Assembly (NCBI GenBank): GCA_022839745.1
Contig: JALHJB010000009.1
Span: 50,001-111,339 of the forward strand
Direction: 5' to 3'
Source: Actinomycetes bacterium
GTDB lineage: Bacteria > Actinomycetota > Coriobacteriia > Anaerosomatales > Anaerosomataceae
DNA: 61,339 nucleotides
In this document: piece after piece, positions 26,397 through 35,000 of the stretch
How positions within the stretch are numbered: position 1 is the stretch's first letter
Layout of the letters: each line of letters begins with the position of its first letter
Translations under genes and position numbers: made by a program
Notes under the pieces: generated by a model
Told to the model about the DNA's origin: nothing
Databases searched by the model: none
What the model saw: the letters and a program-made list of their open reading frames with translations, nothing else

Positions 26397-27464
26397 CTAT
26401 TCGACCGGTTCCCACCACGTCCAGAACGGGTTCCCGGCGGCCGGGTCCTCTGGCGGCGTGCCCGGAGCGAGGGCGAAGCCGTTCGCCGCGTCGCCGCCTA
26501 CAGGAACGTAGATGTCGAGGCTGCGGTCATCGAAGCCCTGGCGTGTGAACGTCGGCGAGCCGTCATCCGCTGTGGGCGTGGCGTACGTTGGCGGCAGTGA
26601 CGGCCAGGTGCCGAAGGTCGCGAGCGATCCGCCGGCAGAGAGCGCGTATTCGCGCATACCGAGAGTCCGCACCACGCGCGTGAAGCGCATCAGCGTGCCG
26701 TCGGCCGGCTGCACGAAAATCGCCTCGGGGTCGGCGGCGAGGGTCAGCACGGTGCGGTCCACAGGGCCGCTCGGATCGCCAAGATCGCTCGTGGTCGTGC
26801 CGACCGTGGTGAGCTCGGAGGCTGTCGGCGTGGGCCCGTCGGCACGCACCCACGCGAATCCGCCCCAGGCGACGTACGCCGGAGCGACCGCGCCCGCCGC
26901 TTTGGCATCCGAGGCTCCTTCGGTAAGCGACGCCGACGCGTCGGCGTCGCTTGCGCCCTCGTCAGCCGCGAACGACTCTGCTGACATGGTCTCCAGCGAG
27001 TCTTCGGTGGAGGTGGCGTCCATCGACCGCGTCATCTGCATCAGGGTGTACGTGGATGCCGCGCTTACCACCAGCACGACAACGGCGGCGGTAGCGTAGG
27101 CGGTGAACCGCGGCTGCCACCAGGCCGGCCCGGATCGCTTCGCGGGCGGCTTGGCGGCGGAAAGCGGTGTGATGACGCCCGAGGTCGGCGTGATGATGCC
27201 AGAGGCTGGCGCCACGTGCTCCCGCGCGGCTTCGGCGTCGAGTCGCGCGTCAGCTTCCGCTTGCGCGGCGGCGAGGATGCGCTCCACGAGCGCCGCGGGC
27301 GCGTGTGCGGGGGGTATGTCATCCATGCGGCGCATCGTCGCGAGCAGGGCCGCACACTCGGCACACTCGGCGCAGTGCCGCTGCGCCTGCACGACCTCGG
27401 CAGCGGGAAGCTGCTGGCCGTCCCGGGCACCGGAGATGATCTCAGCCGCGCGTCGGCAGTCCAT
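26397..27464 (-). CDS. zinc-finger anti-sigma factor, membrane-anchored
   Basis: A 355-residue partner of the ECF sigma factor encoded just upstream. The N-terminal cytoplasmic part has the anti-sigma zinc motif H-C-A-E-C-A-E-C (about residues 29-36). A transmembrane helix follows (V-V-V-L-V-V-S-A-A core, near residues 120-140), then a Ser/Ala/Asp-rich linker and an extracytoplasmic domain with W-G-G-F-A-W-V. ATG 27464 has GGGAGGTG upstream and overlaps the sigma gene by 23 bp. It should hold the sigma factor until an envelope signal releases it; the signal is unknown. Confidence 0.82.
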   Translation of the reverse strand: MDCRRAAEIISGARDGQQLPAAEVVQAQRHCAECAECAALLATMRRMDDIPPAHAPAALVERILAAAQAEADARLDAEAAREHVAPASGIITPTSGVITPLSAAKPPAKRSGPAWWQPRFTAYATAAVVVLVVSAASTYTLMQMTRSMDATSTEDSLETMSAESFAADEGASDADASASLTEGASDAKAAGAVAPAYVAWGGFAWVRADGPTPTASELTTVGTTTSDLGDPSGPVDRTVLTLAADPEAIFVQPADGTLMRFTRVVRTLGMREYALSAGGSLATFGTWPSLPPTYATPTADDGSPTFTRQGFDDRSLDIYVPVGGDAANGFALAPGTPPEDPAAGNPFWTWWEPVE

Positions 27465-28014
27465 GTGCGGCACCTCCCTCGGCGTCATGGAGGAGGCGTG
27501 CGAGAGCGCGTCTCGCGCGGAACACCCGCGACTTCACCGTTCCGTCGGGCACGCCGAGCGTCTGGCCGGCCTCGGTGTACGAGAGTCCGAACAGGGTGAC
27601 CGCATTGAGCGCTTCACGCTCTTCGGGGGGAAGCGCCCGAAGAGCCGTCTCGAGCGCTTCGGAGAACACGACGTCGTCGGCGAAGTCCGCCTGCGAGAGC
27701 GGTTCGAGGGTCACGGGATCCACCGGCAGCGGCGTGCGCTTGCCCGCCCGGATCATGTCCAGGCAGACGTTGCGCGTGACGCGATAGAGCCAGGTGCTGA
27801 ACCGGGCTCTGCCGTCAAAGCTCCCGAGGCTGCGGTACACCTTGAGGAACACCTCCTGCGTGGCGTCTTCAGCCGTGTGCGCGTTGCCGAAGAAGCGCAA
27901 GGCGTGCGCGTACACGGTGTCCACGTGGGCCTTCACCAGGCTGGCGTACGCCTCCTGGTCTCCGGCCGCGGCGGCCGCCACCAGTTCGGGGTCGCTCATG
28001 GCATGAGTGACCAT
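27442..28014 (-). CDS. ECF (sigma-70 family) RNA polymerase sigma factor
   Basis: About 190 residues. Region 2 runs through A-E-D-A-T-Q-E-V-F-L-K-V-Y and F-S-T-W-L-Y-R-V-T-R-N; region 4 has A-L-P-P-E-E-R-E-A and V-P-D-G-T-V-K-S-R-V-F-R-A-R. The start is ATG 28014 (MVTHAMSDPEL) or ATG 27999 (MSDPEL); GAGGTGAAG lies directly before 28014. It is translationally linked to its anti-sigma factor and is probably autoregulated, given a GAACC-N16-CGTCA promoter just upstream. The pair is divergent from tgt. Confidence 0.9.
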   Translation of the reverse strand: MVTHAMSDPELVAAAAAGDQEAYASLVKAHVDTVYAHALRFFGNAHTAEDATQEVFLKVYRSLGSFDGRARFSTWLYRVTRNVCLDMIRAGKRTPLPVDPVTLEPLSQADFADDVVFSEALETALRALPPEEREALNAVTLFGLSYTEAGQTLGVPDGTVKSRVFRARRALARLLHDAEGGAAHGLPTRG

Positions 28015-28027
28015 CTTCACCTCTCTA

Positions 28028-28053
28028 TGACGCGCCCGAACAGACGCTGGTTC
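28028..28053 (-). promoter_or_regulatory. candidate ECF sigma autoregulatory promoter
   Basis: On the minus strand GAACC (28053 to 28049), 16 nt, then CGTCA (28032 to 28028). This is the classic ECF promoter layout with an AAC -35 and a CGTC -10, placed immediately before the ECF sigma gene. Confidence 0.55.
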
Positions 28054-28079
28054 ATCCACAGAAGCATACCCGCAACTGC

Positions 28080-28088
28080 TGGTAGAAT
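28080..28088 (+). promoter_or_regulatory. extended -10 box for tgt, leaderless type
   Basis: TGG-TAGAAT (hexamer 28083-28088) is followed by exactly 6 nt and the tgt ATG. There is no Shine-Dalgarno site, so the mRNA probably starts at or next to the initiation codon. Confidence 0.55.
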
Positions 28089-28094
28089 CTGCCC

Positions 28095-29216
28095 ATGACA
28101 CATTTCCAGTTCAGTCTTGATGCCATAGACCCCGCTACTTCGGCGCGCGCCGGCGTGTTCACCACACCGCACGGCGACGTGCCGACCCCGATGTTCATGC
28201 CGGTGGGCACACGCGCCACGGTCAAGGGTGTGACGCCCGGCCAGCTGCGTGAGATCGGTGCGCATGTGGTGCTGGCCAACACCTACCACCTGTTCCTGCG
28301 CCCCGGCTCCGATCTGGTCCGTGAGGCCGGCGGCCTGCACCGGTTCATGGCGTGGGACGGTCCCATCCTCACGGACTCTGGCGGCTTCCAGGTGTTCAGC
28401 CTCGCCGACACGCTGAAGCTCACCGACAAAGGCGTGGAGTTCCGCTCCATCGTTGACGGTGCGAAGCACTTCTGGACCCCCGAGGACAACATGCACATCC
28501 AGGAGGATCTCGGTGCTGACATCATCATGCAGCTCGACCAGTGCCCGCCGTATCCCGCCGAGAAGGAGTTCGTGGCGACAGCGGTTCGGCGCTCGGCTGA
28601 GTGGGCGGCGCGCTGCAAGGCGGCCCACAGCCGCGAGGACCAGGCGCTTTTCGGCATCGTGCAGGGCGGCGTCTTCGAGGACCTCAGAGCGGAGAGCGTG
28701 TCACGGCTTGCGGACATCGGCTTCCCGGGTTACGGCATCGGCGGGTACTCGGTGGGTGAGCCGCACGACCTGATGCTGGAGAGCCTGGCGCCGGTCACGG
28801 ATCTCCTGCCGGCGGACCGGCCACGGTACCTGATGGGTGTGGGCAACCCCACCACCATGCTTGAGGCGATCGCGCTCGGCGTGGACCTGTTCGACTGCGT
28901 GCTTCCCACACGCACCGCACGCACCGGCACAGCGTTTTCGTCCGAGGGTCGCATGAACCTGAAGAACGCGAAGTACGCGCGCGACTTCGGTCCGCTCGAT
29001 GACGCGTGCGCATGCCCCGTATGCGCCACGTACTCCCGCGCGTATATCCGGCATCTCGTCATCGCCAAGGAGATGCTCGCGTCGACCCTGCTGTCGATCC
29101 ACAACCTGTATGTGTTGATCGATCTTGCGCGCCAGGCGCGAGCAGCGATCCTCGAGGGACGGTACTCGGCGTTCCTCGCGGCATGGCGCTCGGGCCCCGG
29201 GCACGACGACTACTGA
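28095..29216 (+). CDS. tgt: queuine tRNA-ribosyltransferase (tRNA-guanine transglycosylase)
   Basis: A 373-residue TIM-barrel enzyme that swaps guanine for preQ1 at tRNA position 34. The active site has Asp94 in D-S-G-G-F-Q-V-F and the nucleophile Asp267 in D-C-V-L-P-T-R-T-A-R. The zinc site C-A-C-P-V-C lies near residues 303-308, with a later His in the barrel end (I-H-N-L). It acts before QueA and QueH, whose genes lie upstream across the sigma/anti-sigma insertion. Confidence 0.97.
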   Translation: MTHFQFSLDAIDPATSARAGVFTTPHGDVPTPMFMPVGTRATVKGVTPGQLREIGAHVVLANTYHLFLRPGSDLVREAGGLHRFMAWDGPILTDSGGFQVFSLADTLKLTDKGVEFRSIVDGAKHFWTPEDNMHIQEDLGADIIMQLDQCPPYPAEKEFVATAVRRSAEWAARCKAAHSREDQALFGIVQGGVFEDLRAESVSRLADIGFPGYGIGGYSVGEPHDLMLESLAPVTDLLPADRPRYLMGVGNPTTMLEAIALGVDLFDCVLPTRTARTGTAFSSEGRMNLKNAKYARDFGPLDDACACPVCATYSRAYIRHLVIAKEMLASTLLSIHNLYVLIDLARQARAAILEGRYSAFLAAWRSGPGHDDY

Positions 29217-29291
29217 CTGGCGCCGGAACGCGCGCTGCAGCCCCGCGCCCGGCGAGCCGCGTGAGTGGGTAGTCATCCCCGCACACTGTGA

Positions 29292-29300
29292 TGCTATCAT
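29292..29300 (+). promoter_or_regulatory. extended -10 promoter for yajC-secDF
   Basis: TGC-TATCAT (hexamer 29295-29300), 61 nt before the yajC ATG. No clear -35. Confidence 0.45.
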
Positions 29301-29361
29301 GCGTTGATGCGTGCGCCCGTGAGGCGCGCGACGTTCGTCTGGACGTCTGGAGGCCCGGGTC

Positions 29362-29622
29362 ATGGAGCAGTACGGACAGATCATCTCGCTTGTGGTCATC
29401 TTCGGCGCGTTCTACCTGCTGATGATCAGGCCGCAGCAGAAGCGTCAGAAGGAGCACATGGCGTTGATCGCGTCGCTCGAAGAGGGCGATCGTGTGATCA
29501 CCATCGGTGGCGTGTTCGGAACGGTACGTACGATCGATGGCGACCGGGTCGGCCTTGAGGTCGCGCCTGGCGTGATCGTGGAGTTCGATCGTTCCGCGGT
29601 GGCATCGAAGGAGCAATCGTAG
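29362..29622 (+). CDS. yajC: Sec translocase accessory protein YajC
   Basis: An 86-residue single-pass protein: hydrophobic helix at about 6-24, then the family signature L-L-M-I-R-P-Q-Q-K-R-x-K-E-H and E-x-G-D-R-V-I-T-I-G-G. It associates with SecDF. Same operon as secD (42-nt gap), with CTGGAGG before the ATG. Confidence 0.94.
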   Translation: MEQYGQIISLVVIFGAFYLLMIRPQQKRQKEHMALIASLEEGDRVITIGGVFGTVRTIDGDRVGLEVAPGVIVEFDRSAVASKEQS

Positions 29623-29664
29623 CCTGCCCCGCGGGGCTCTACACAGAGGAGACGGACTGATCAG

Positions 29665-31011
29665 ATGAAGTTCAAGCCAACGAACACCCTCGCCCTTGCG
29701 GCGCTGGCGGCGCTGATGGCGCTCGCGGTGTGGCAGTTCTGGCCCATCGAGGAGAAGATCACGCAGGGCCTCGACATCAAGGGCGGTCTGTCAGTCACGC
29801 TGACCGCCGAACCGCTCAGCGGCTCAGAGCTCACCGAGGACATCATCGCTCGCGTTGAGACGATCCTCGTGGAGCGCGTGAACGGCTTCGGCGTGAGCGA
29901 GGCCTCCGTGCAGCGGCAAGGCCAGAACGCGTTTCTGATCCAGCTGCCGGGCGTCCAGAACGCCGAGGACGCGCTCAAGCTTCTCGGTGAGCCGGGCAAG
30001 CTCGAGTTCGTCGACCTCACCAGCGTGACGGACACAGCCACCATCGATCTCATCGGCCAGCAGCTCGATGCCGAGCAGTCGGGCGAGACCACCTCGCTGC
30101 CCAGGCTCGACGAGAACGCGTACGAGGCGTTCATGACCGGTGAAGTCATCACCGACGCTCGCGTGGTGACCGACGAGCGCGGCAACCCGGCGGTCTCGGT
30201 CGAGATGGACAAGCAGGGTGCTCAGGTGTGGGGTGAAGTGACGAGCCGGCTTGCGGCCACGCAGAGCCAGGTGATGATCGTGCTCGACGGCTACGCCAAG
30301 TCGGCGCCGGCGGTCCAGACGGCCATCCTCGATGGTAACACGCTCATCACTGGCAGCTTCACCGTGGATGAGGCCAAGCGTCTCGCGGCGGTCCTGCAGT
30401 CGGGCGCGATGCCCGCGCAGGTCAGCATCGATGAAGCGCGTGTGGTCGGGCCGACGCTCGGCAAGGAGTCGCTCAACCAGGGTCTCATCGCCGGTCTGGT
30501 GGGTGTGGCGTTGGTGGCGCTCTTCATGGTCGCCTACTACCGCGGTCTCGGCCTGGTGAGCGTCGTGTCGCTGTTGATCTACGGCGTGCTCATGATGGGC
30601 ACGCTGGGGGTCCTGTCCCGGATGAACGCGTTCGCCCTCACGTTGCCCGGCATCGCTGGTCTGATCCTGGGCATCGGCGTTGCAGCCGACACCTCGATCC
30701 TCATATTCGAGCGCCTGATGGAGGAGATCGAGACCGGCAAGACGCATCGCAGCGCCGCCAAGTCGGCGGTCCGCCACGCGATCATGACGTCGATCGACGC
30801 CGATGTCGTCACGCTGGTCTCGGCCATCGCGCTGTATGCGCTCGCGATCGGCCCGGTCCGCGGCTTCGCGTTCACGCTGATCATCGGCATCGTCGTAGAC
30901 CTCATCGCAGCCCTGCTGTTCACGGGGCCGGTGGTCCGCATGCTCGCCGAAGGGGCGATGTCGAAGGCGCCAGCCTTCTGGGGCGTGAAGGGGGGCGGTA
31001 CCCGTGGCTAA
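29665..31011 (+). CDS. secD: protein translocase subunit SecD
   Basis: A 448-residue RND-type membrane protein that uses the proton gradient to complete Sec-dependent export. It has one N-terminal helix, a periplasmic P1 domain starting with G-L-D-I-K-G-G, and five C-terminal helices with G-L-I-L-G-I-G-V-A-A-D-T-S-I-L-I-F-E. At 448 residues it is shorter than E. coli SecD, as in most actinobacteria. It overlaps secF by 8 bp. Confidence 0.96.
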   Translation: MKFKPTNTLALAALAALMALAVWQFWPIEEKITQGLDIKGGLSVTLTAEPLSGSELTEDIIARVETILVERVNGFGVSEASVQRQGQNAFLIQLPGVQNAEDALKLLGEPGKLEFVDLTSVTDTATIDLIGQQLDAEQSGETTSLPRLDENAYEAFMTGEVITDARVVTDERGNPAVSVEMDKQGAQVWGEVTSRLAATQSQVMIVLDGYAKSAPAVQTAILDGNTLITGSFTVDEAKRLAAVLQSGAMPAQVSIDEARVVGPTLGKESLNQGLIAGLVGVALVALFMVAYYRGLGLVSVVSLLIYGVLMMGTLGVLSRMNAFALTLPGIAGLILGIGVAADTSILIFERLMEEIETGKTHRSAAKSAVRHAIMTSIDADVVTLVSAIALYALAIGPVRGFAFTLIIGIVVDLIAALLFTGPVVRMLAEGAMSKAPAFWGVKGGGTRG

Positions 31012-31921
31012 GATCCGATTCGATTTCATGGGCAAGCGCAAGTACACCTTCGCGCTCTCGGGTGCGCTCGTTGCCCTGAGCATCGTCGCGCTGCTGGTCC
31101 GGGGCCTGACCTTCGGTATCGACTTTGAGGGCGGCACATCGATGATGCTGGCTGGTGCCGGCGATGTCACCACCGAGCAGGTGCGGGCCGCGCTCGAGGA
31201 GGCGGGGGTCCCCGACACCGCCAACGCCACCATCCAGCCCACCGACGATGGCAGCTACATCGTGCGCACCGCCGAGTCGGACACCGCAAAGGCACAGGCC
31301 GCGTTCGTGCAGGTCGCCGAGTCTCTCGACTTGCCCGAGCAGGATGTCAACGTCACCACCATCGGACCGGGCTGGGGCAAGAACGTGACTGACGCCTCGG
31401 TCCTGGCGCTCCTCGTGTCTCTGGCGGCGATCCTCGCGTACATCTCGATACGCTTCGAGTACAAGATGTCGTTCACCGCGGTGCTCGCACTGCTGCACGA
31501 CATGGTCATCGTGCTCGGCGTGTACGCCATCTCCGGCCGTGAGGTCACTCCCAACACGATCGCCGCCGTGCTCACGATCCTCGGGTACTCGCTGTACGAC
31601 ACGATCGTCGTGTTCCACCGTATCCGTGAGAACGCGGCCGGTCTCACCAAGATGAGCTTCATGGACATGACCAACGAGTCCATCAACCAGGTGGCCATGC
31701 GTTGGCTGAACACGGGCCTCATCCAGGTGATCCCGGTCCTGGCGCTGCTGTTCTTCGGCGGCGAGACGCTGCAGGACTTCGCGTTCGCGATGGCCATCGG
31801 CCTGATCGCGGCGGCGTACTCTACCGTCGGGCTCGCAAGCCCGCTCTACGCTCTGTGGAAGGAGCGCGAGCCCAAGTTCCAGGCGCTCAAGCGCAAGTAC
31901 GAGTCGCAGGCATCCAAGTAA
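31004..31921 (+). CDS. secF: protein translocase subunit SecF
   Basis: A 305-residue partner of SecD. Diagnostic features are the G-I-D-F-E-G-G-T motif near residue 37 and the D-T-I-V-V-F-H-R-I-R-E-N segment of the fourth helix. GTG 31004 lies inside the secD end. A strong hairpin terminator follows. Confidence 0.96.
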   Translation: MAKIRFDFMGKRKYTFALSGALVALSIVALLVRGLTFGIDFEGGTSMMLAGAGDVTTEQVRAALEEAGVPDTANATIQPTDDGSYIVRTAESDTAKAQAAFVQVAESLDLPEQDVNVTTIGPGWGKNVTDASVLALLVSLAAILAYISIRFEYKMSFTAVLALLHDMVIVLGVYAISGREVTPNTIAAVLTILGYSLYDTIVVFHRIRENAAGLTKMSFMDMTNESINQVAMRWLNTGLIQVIPVLALLFFGGETLQDFAFAMAIGLIAAAYSTVGLASPLYALWKEREPKFQALKRKYESQASK

Positions 31922-31968
31922 CGGCGCGTGCCGGTCGTCCTCCGGAGCGCGGCATTCAGCGAAAACCT

Positions 31969-31997
31969 GGGGTCGGCACCGCGACGGTGTCGGCCCC
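31969..31997 (+). terminator. terminator after secF
   Basis: GGGGTCGGCACCG (31969-31981) and CGGTGTCGGCCCC (31985-31997) form a 13-bp stem with two G-T wobbles and a 3-nt loop, 48 nt after the secF stop. The recJ fusion promoter starts just beyond. Confidence 0.65.
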
Positions 31998-32003
31998 TCC
32001 CGC

Positions 32004-32009
32004 TACAAT
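32004..32009 (+). promoter_or_regulatory. -10 box for the RecJ fusion gene, leaderless type
   Basis: TACAAT followed by exactly 6 nt and ATG 32016. No Shine-Dalgarno site and no good -35 hexamer are seen. Confidence 0.5.
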
Positions 32010-32015
32010 GGTTCT

Positions 32016-35000
32016 ATGACCCCTGACCGCACCCCTGCCTGCCACCGTCGATGGGATGCCGTGTCCGTCGACGATGCCATCGTCAGGCGGCTCGCGGCCC
32101 AGACGGGGCTCTCACCGATCACGACCCGCATCCTGCTCTCGCGCGGCATCGACACGCCGGCGGGGGTCCGCGCCTTCCTCGAGCCGTCCCTCGAGCGTGA
32201 CTGGCCCGCCACTGCCGATATCCCCGGCATGGACGCAGCGGCGGATCGGGTGGCCCGGGCGATCGAAGGCGGGGAGCACGTCGTCGTCTTCGGCGATTTC
32301 GACCTTGACGGCATCTCGGCGGCGGCAACCGCCGCGCTCGGCCTCGAGGCGCTCGGCGCCAGGGTGGACGCGACCGTTCCACACCGGTTCACAGAAGGCT
32401 ACGGCCTTTCCGAGGCGGCACTGGAGCGTGTGATCGGCATGGATCCCGCACTCGTGGTCACGGTCGACTGCGGGATCTCCAACGCGGCCGAGGTCGAGAT
32501 GCTGCGCATGCGCGGCATCGACACGGTGATCACCGACCATCACGAACCGGGGCCCGACGTCCCGCAGGGCGTGCCGGTTGCCGACCCCAAACTGGCCGAG
32601 GGAACGCCACCGCTCGCCGGTGCCGGAGTCGCCCTTGCGTTGGTGCGCGCGGTGGGGGAGCGGCTCGGCACGCCCGACGTGTGGCGCTCGCTCACCGACC
32701 TTGCCATGCTCGGCACGGTGGCCGATCTCGTTCCGCTCACCGGCGCGAACCGGGCGCTCGTGGCTGATGGGCTCGCGGCTGCGCGCCGGGAGCCTCGCCC
32801 CGGTCTTGCCGCGCTTGCGGCGGTCGCTGGCGTGGATGCCGCCGCACTCACGTCCGAGCAGGTTGCGTTCGCCCTCGCCCCGCGCCTGAATGCGGCGGGC
32901 CGGATGGCCGACCCCGCCATCGCCCTCGCGCTCCTGCGCTCGTCCGATCCTACGGAGGCGACCACCCTCGCGAACGCACTCGACGAGCACAACCGGCTCC
33001 GTCAGGCGGCCGAGGCCGACCTGCTCGAGCTCGCACTCGCCGAGGCCGCACGGGTGTACCGTCCCGGTGACAGGGTGCTCGTTGTCGCTGGTCCTGACTG
33101 GCATGAGGGGGTGCGCGGAATCGTCGCCTCGCGGCTCGTGAACCGCTTCGGCGTGCCCGCTCTCGTGTTCTGCGTCGACGGCGACGAGGCCCAGGGCTCC
33201 GGGCGCAGCGTACCCGGCGTGGATCTCTATCAGGCGGTCGCCGCGCTCGGGGACATGCTCATCCGGTACGGCGGCCATGCGATGGCCGTGGGGGCAACGC
33301 TGCCCGTTGCTCGGCTCGACGACTTCCGTGACGCGCTCCGGGAGCGGTTCGCCGCGCTTCCCGCGGAGACGTTCACCGTCGGCATCGATATCGACGCCGA
33401 TGTCTCGCTCGACGCGTTGTCGCGCGAACTCGCCGCCGAGATCTCACTGCTGGGCCCGTTCGGATTCGCCAACCGCAGGCCGCTCCTGGGCGCATACGGC
33501 GTGTTCATGAACGGCCGCAAGCGCGTCGGCAAGACCGAGGACCACCTGCGGTTCACCGCATATGACGGCATCACGGCGGTGCCATCGATCGCGTTCCGCT
33601 GTCCGGCGATAGACACGCTCGTGGACGTGGAATCCGCCGTGGACCTGGCGTTCGAGCTGGAGTCCGACGAGTGGCGAGGCGTGGAGCGCATCCAGCTGCT
33701 CGTGCGCGACGTCCGGGTGCGCACGTCGGGCGAGTCCGCCGCGGCCGCCCTGATCGACGATCTGTTCGAGCACGCCGAGGAGATCATCGCGCGGGAGGAG
33801 TATGCGGGCATCGCCGACGCCGAGCGCTTCCACACGAAGCTTGCCGGGGTCACGTTCGAGAACCGCCAGCAGGTGGTCGCACGGCTCGAGCCCGGTATGC
33901 CGCTGCGCCTGGAGCGCCAGCCGCACAACGAGTACGACGCCAACGCGTGCGCGCTCTTCGACCCGCTGGGTGACCAGGTCGGCTTCCTCAACAAGCGGCT
34001 CGCCGCTGAGCTCGCCCCGCTGCTTGACGCCGGCGTCGAGTATGACGTCGAAGTCGCCGACATCACCGGCGGCGCCGAAGGGGAGAGCCTCGGCGTGAAC
34101 GTGCTCCTCGAGCGGCGCGCCGTGGACGCCGGGCCGGACGCCGAGGCCGCGCGCCGTGCGGCAGAGCGCAGGGCGGAGCTTGCCGCGCTCGCACCCGGCG
34201 ATCTCGACCTCGCGCTCACCCGACACTTCATCGGCGAGCGGGAACTGCACGCGGCGCAGGTCCAGGCGCTCGAGCATCTGGCCGAGGGCAGGTCCACGCT
34301 CGCGGTCATGGCCACCGGGCGTGGCAAGTCGCTCATCTTCCACCTGCATGCGGCGCGCGAAGCGATCGCGCACGGACGCGCCTCGATCTTCGTGTATCCG
34401 CTCCGTGCGCTCGTGGCCGATCAGGCATACACGCTCGAGGAGCGGTTCGCGGAGATCGGCTGTACGGTCGCCACCGTCACCGGTGAGACGTCCGCCACCG
34501 CTCGCGACACCGCGTTCGCGGCGCTTGCCGAGGGCGCGCTCGACGTGGTGCTCACGACGCCGGAGTTCCTCGACCATCACGTGGCACGGTTCGCCGAGGC
34601 GGGTCGCGTGGGCTTCCTTGTGGTCGATGAGGCGCATCACGTGGGTCTGGCTCGCGCCGGTCACCGGCCGGCGTACGCGCGTCTGGGCCGCGCGATCGAG
34701 ACGCTCGGCGCGCCTACCGTGCTTGCCGTCACCGCCACCGCACCCGATGAGGTGGCGTCGGCGATCATGGCGGACCTCGGCACGCGGGCGCTTGTGCTCG
34801 ATCCGGCCGTGCGCGACAACCTCGCCATCGCCGACCGCCGCGGTATCGAGGACAAGGTCGCCTACATCGCCGGCATCGCCGCGAGAGGCGAGAAGGTGAT
34901 CGTGTACGTGAACAGCCGCGATGTCTCGGTCAAGCTTGCGCGGCAGATACGCACGAGGCTGCCCGATCTCACGCATCGCGCGGTGTTCTACAACGGCGGC

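Noticed and set aside
24049..26418. 789-codon minus-strand open frame opposite the GDT1, queH and queA genes
   Set aside because: It is a complement shadow of real genes caused by high third-position GC; it has no recognisable domain.
29217..29361. Possible tRNA or small RNA gene between tgt and yajC
   Set aside because: No cloverleaf or T-loop GTTCRANNC pattern fits; only a promoter-like box is visible.
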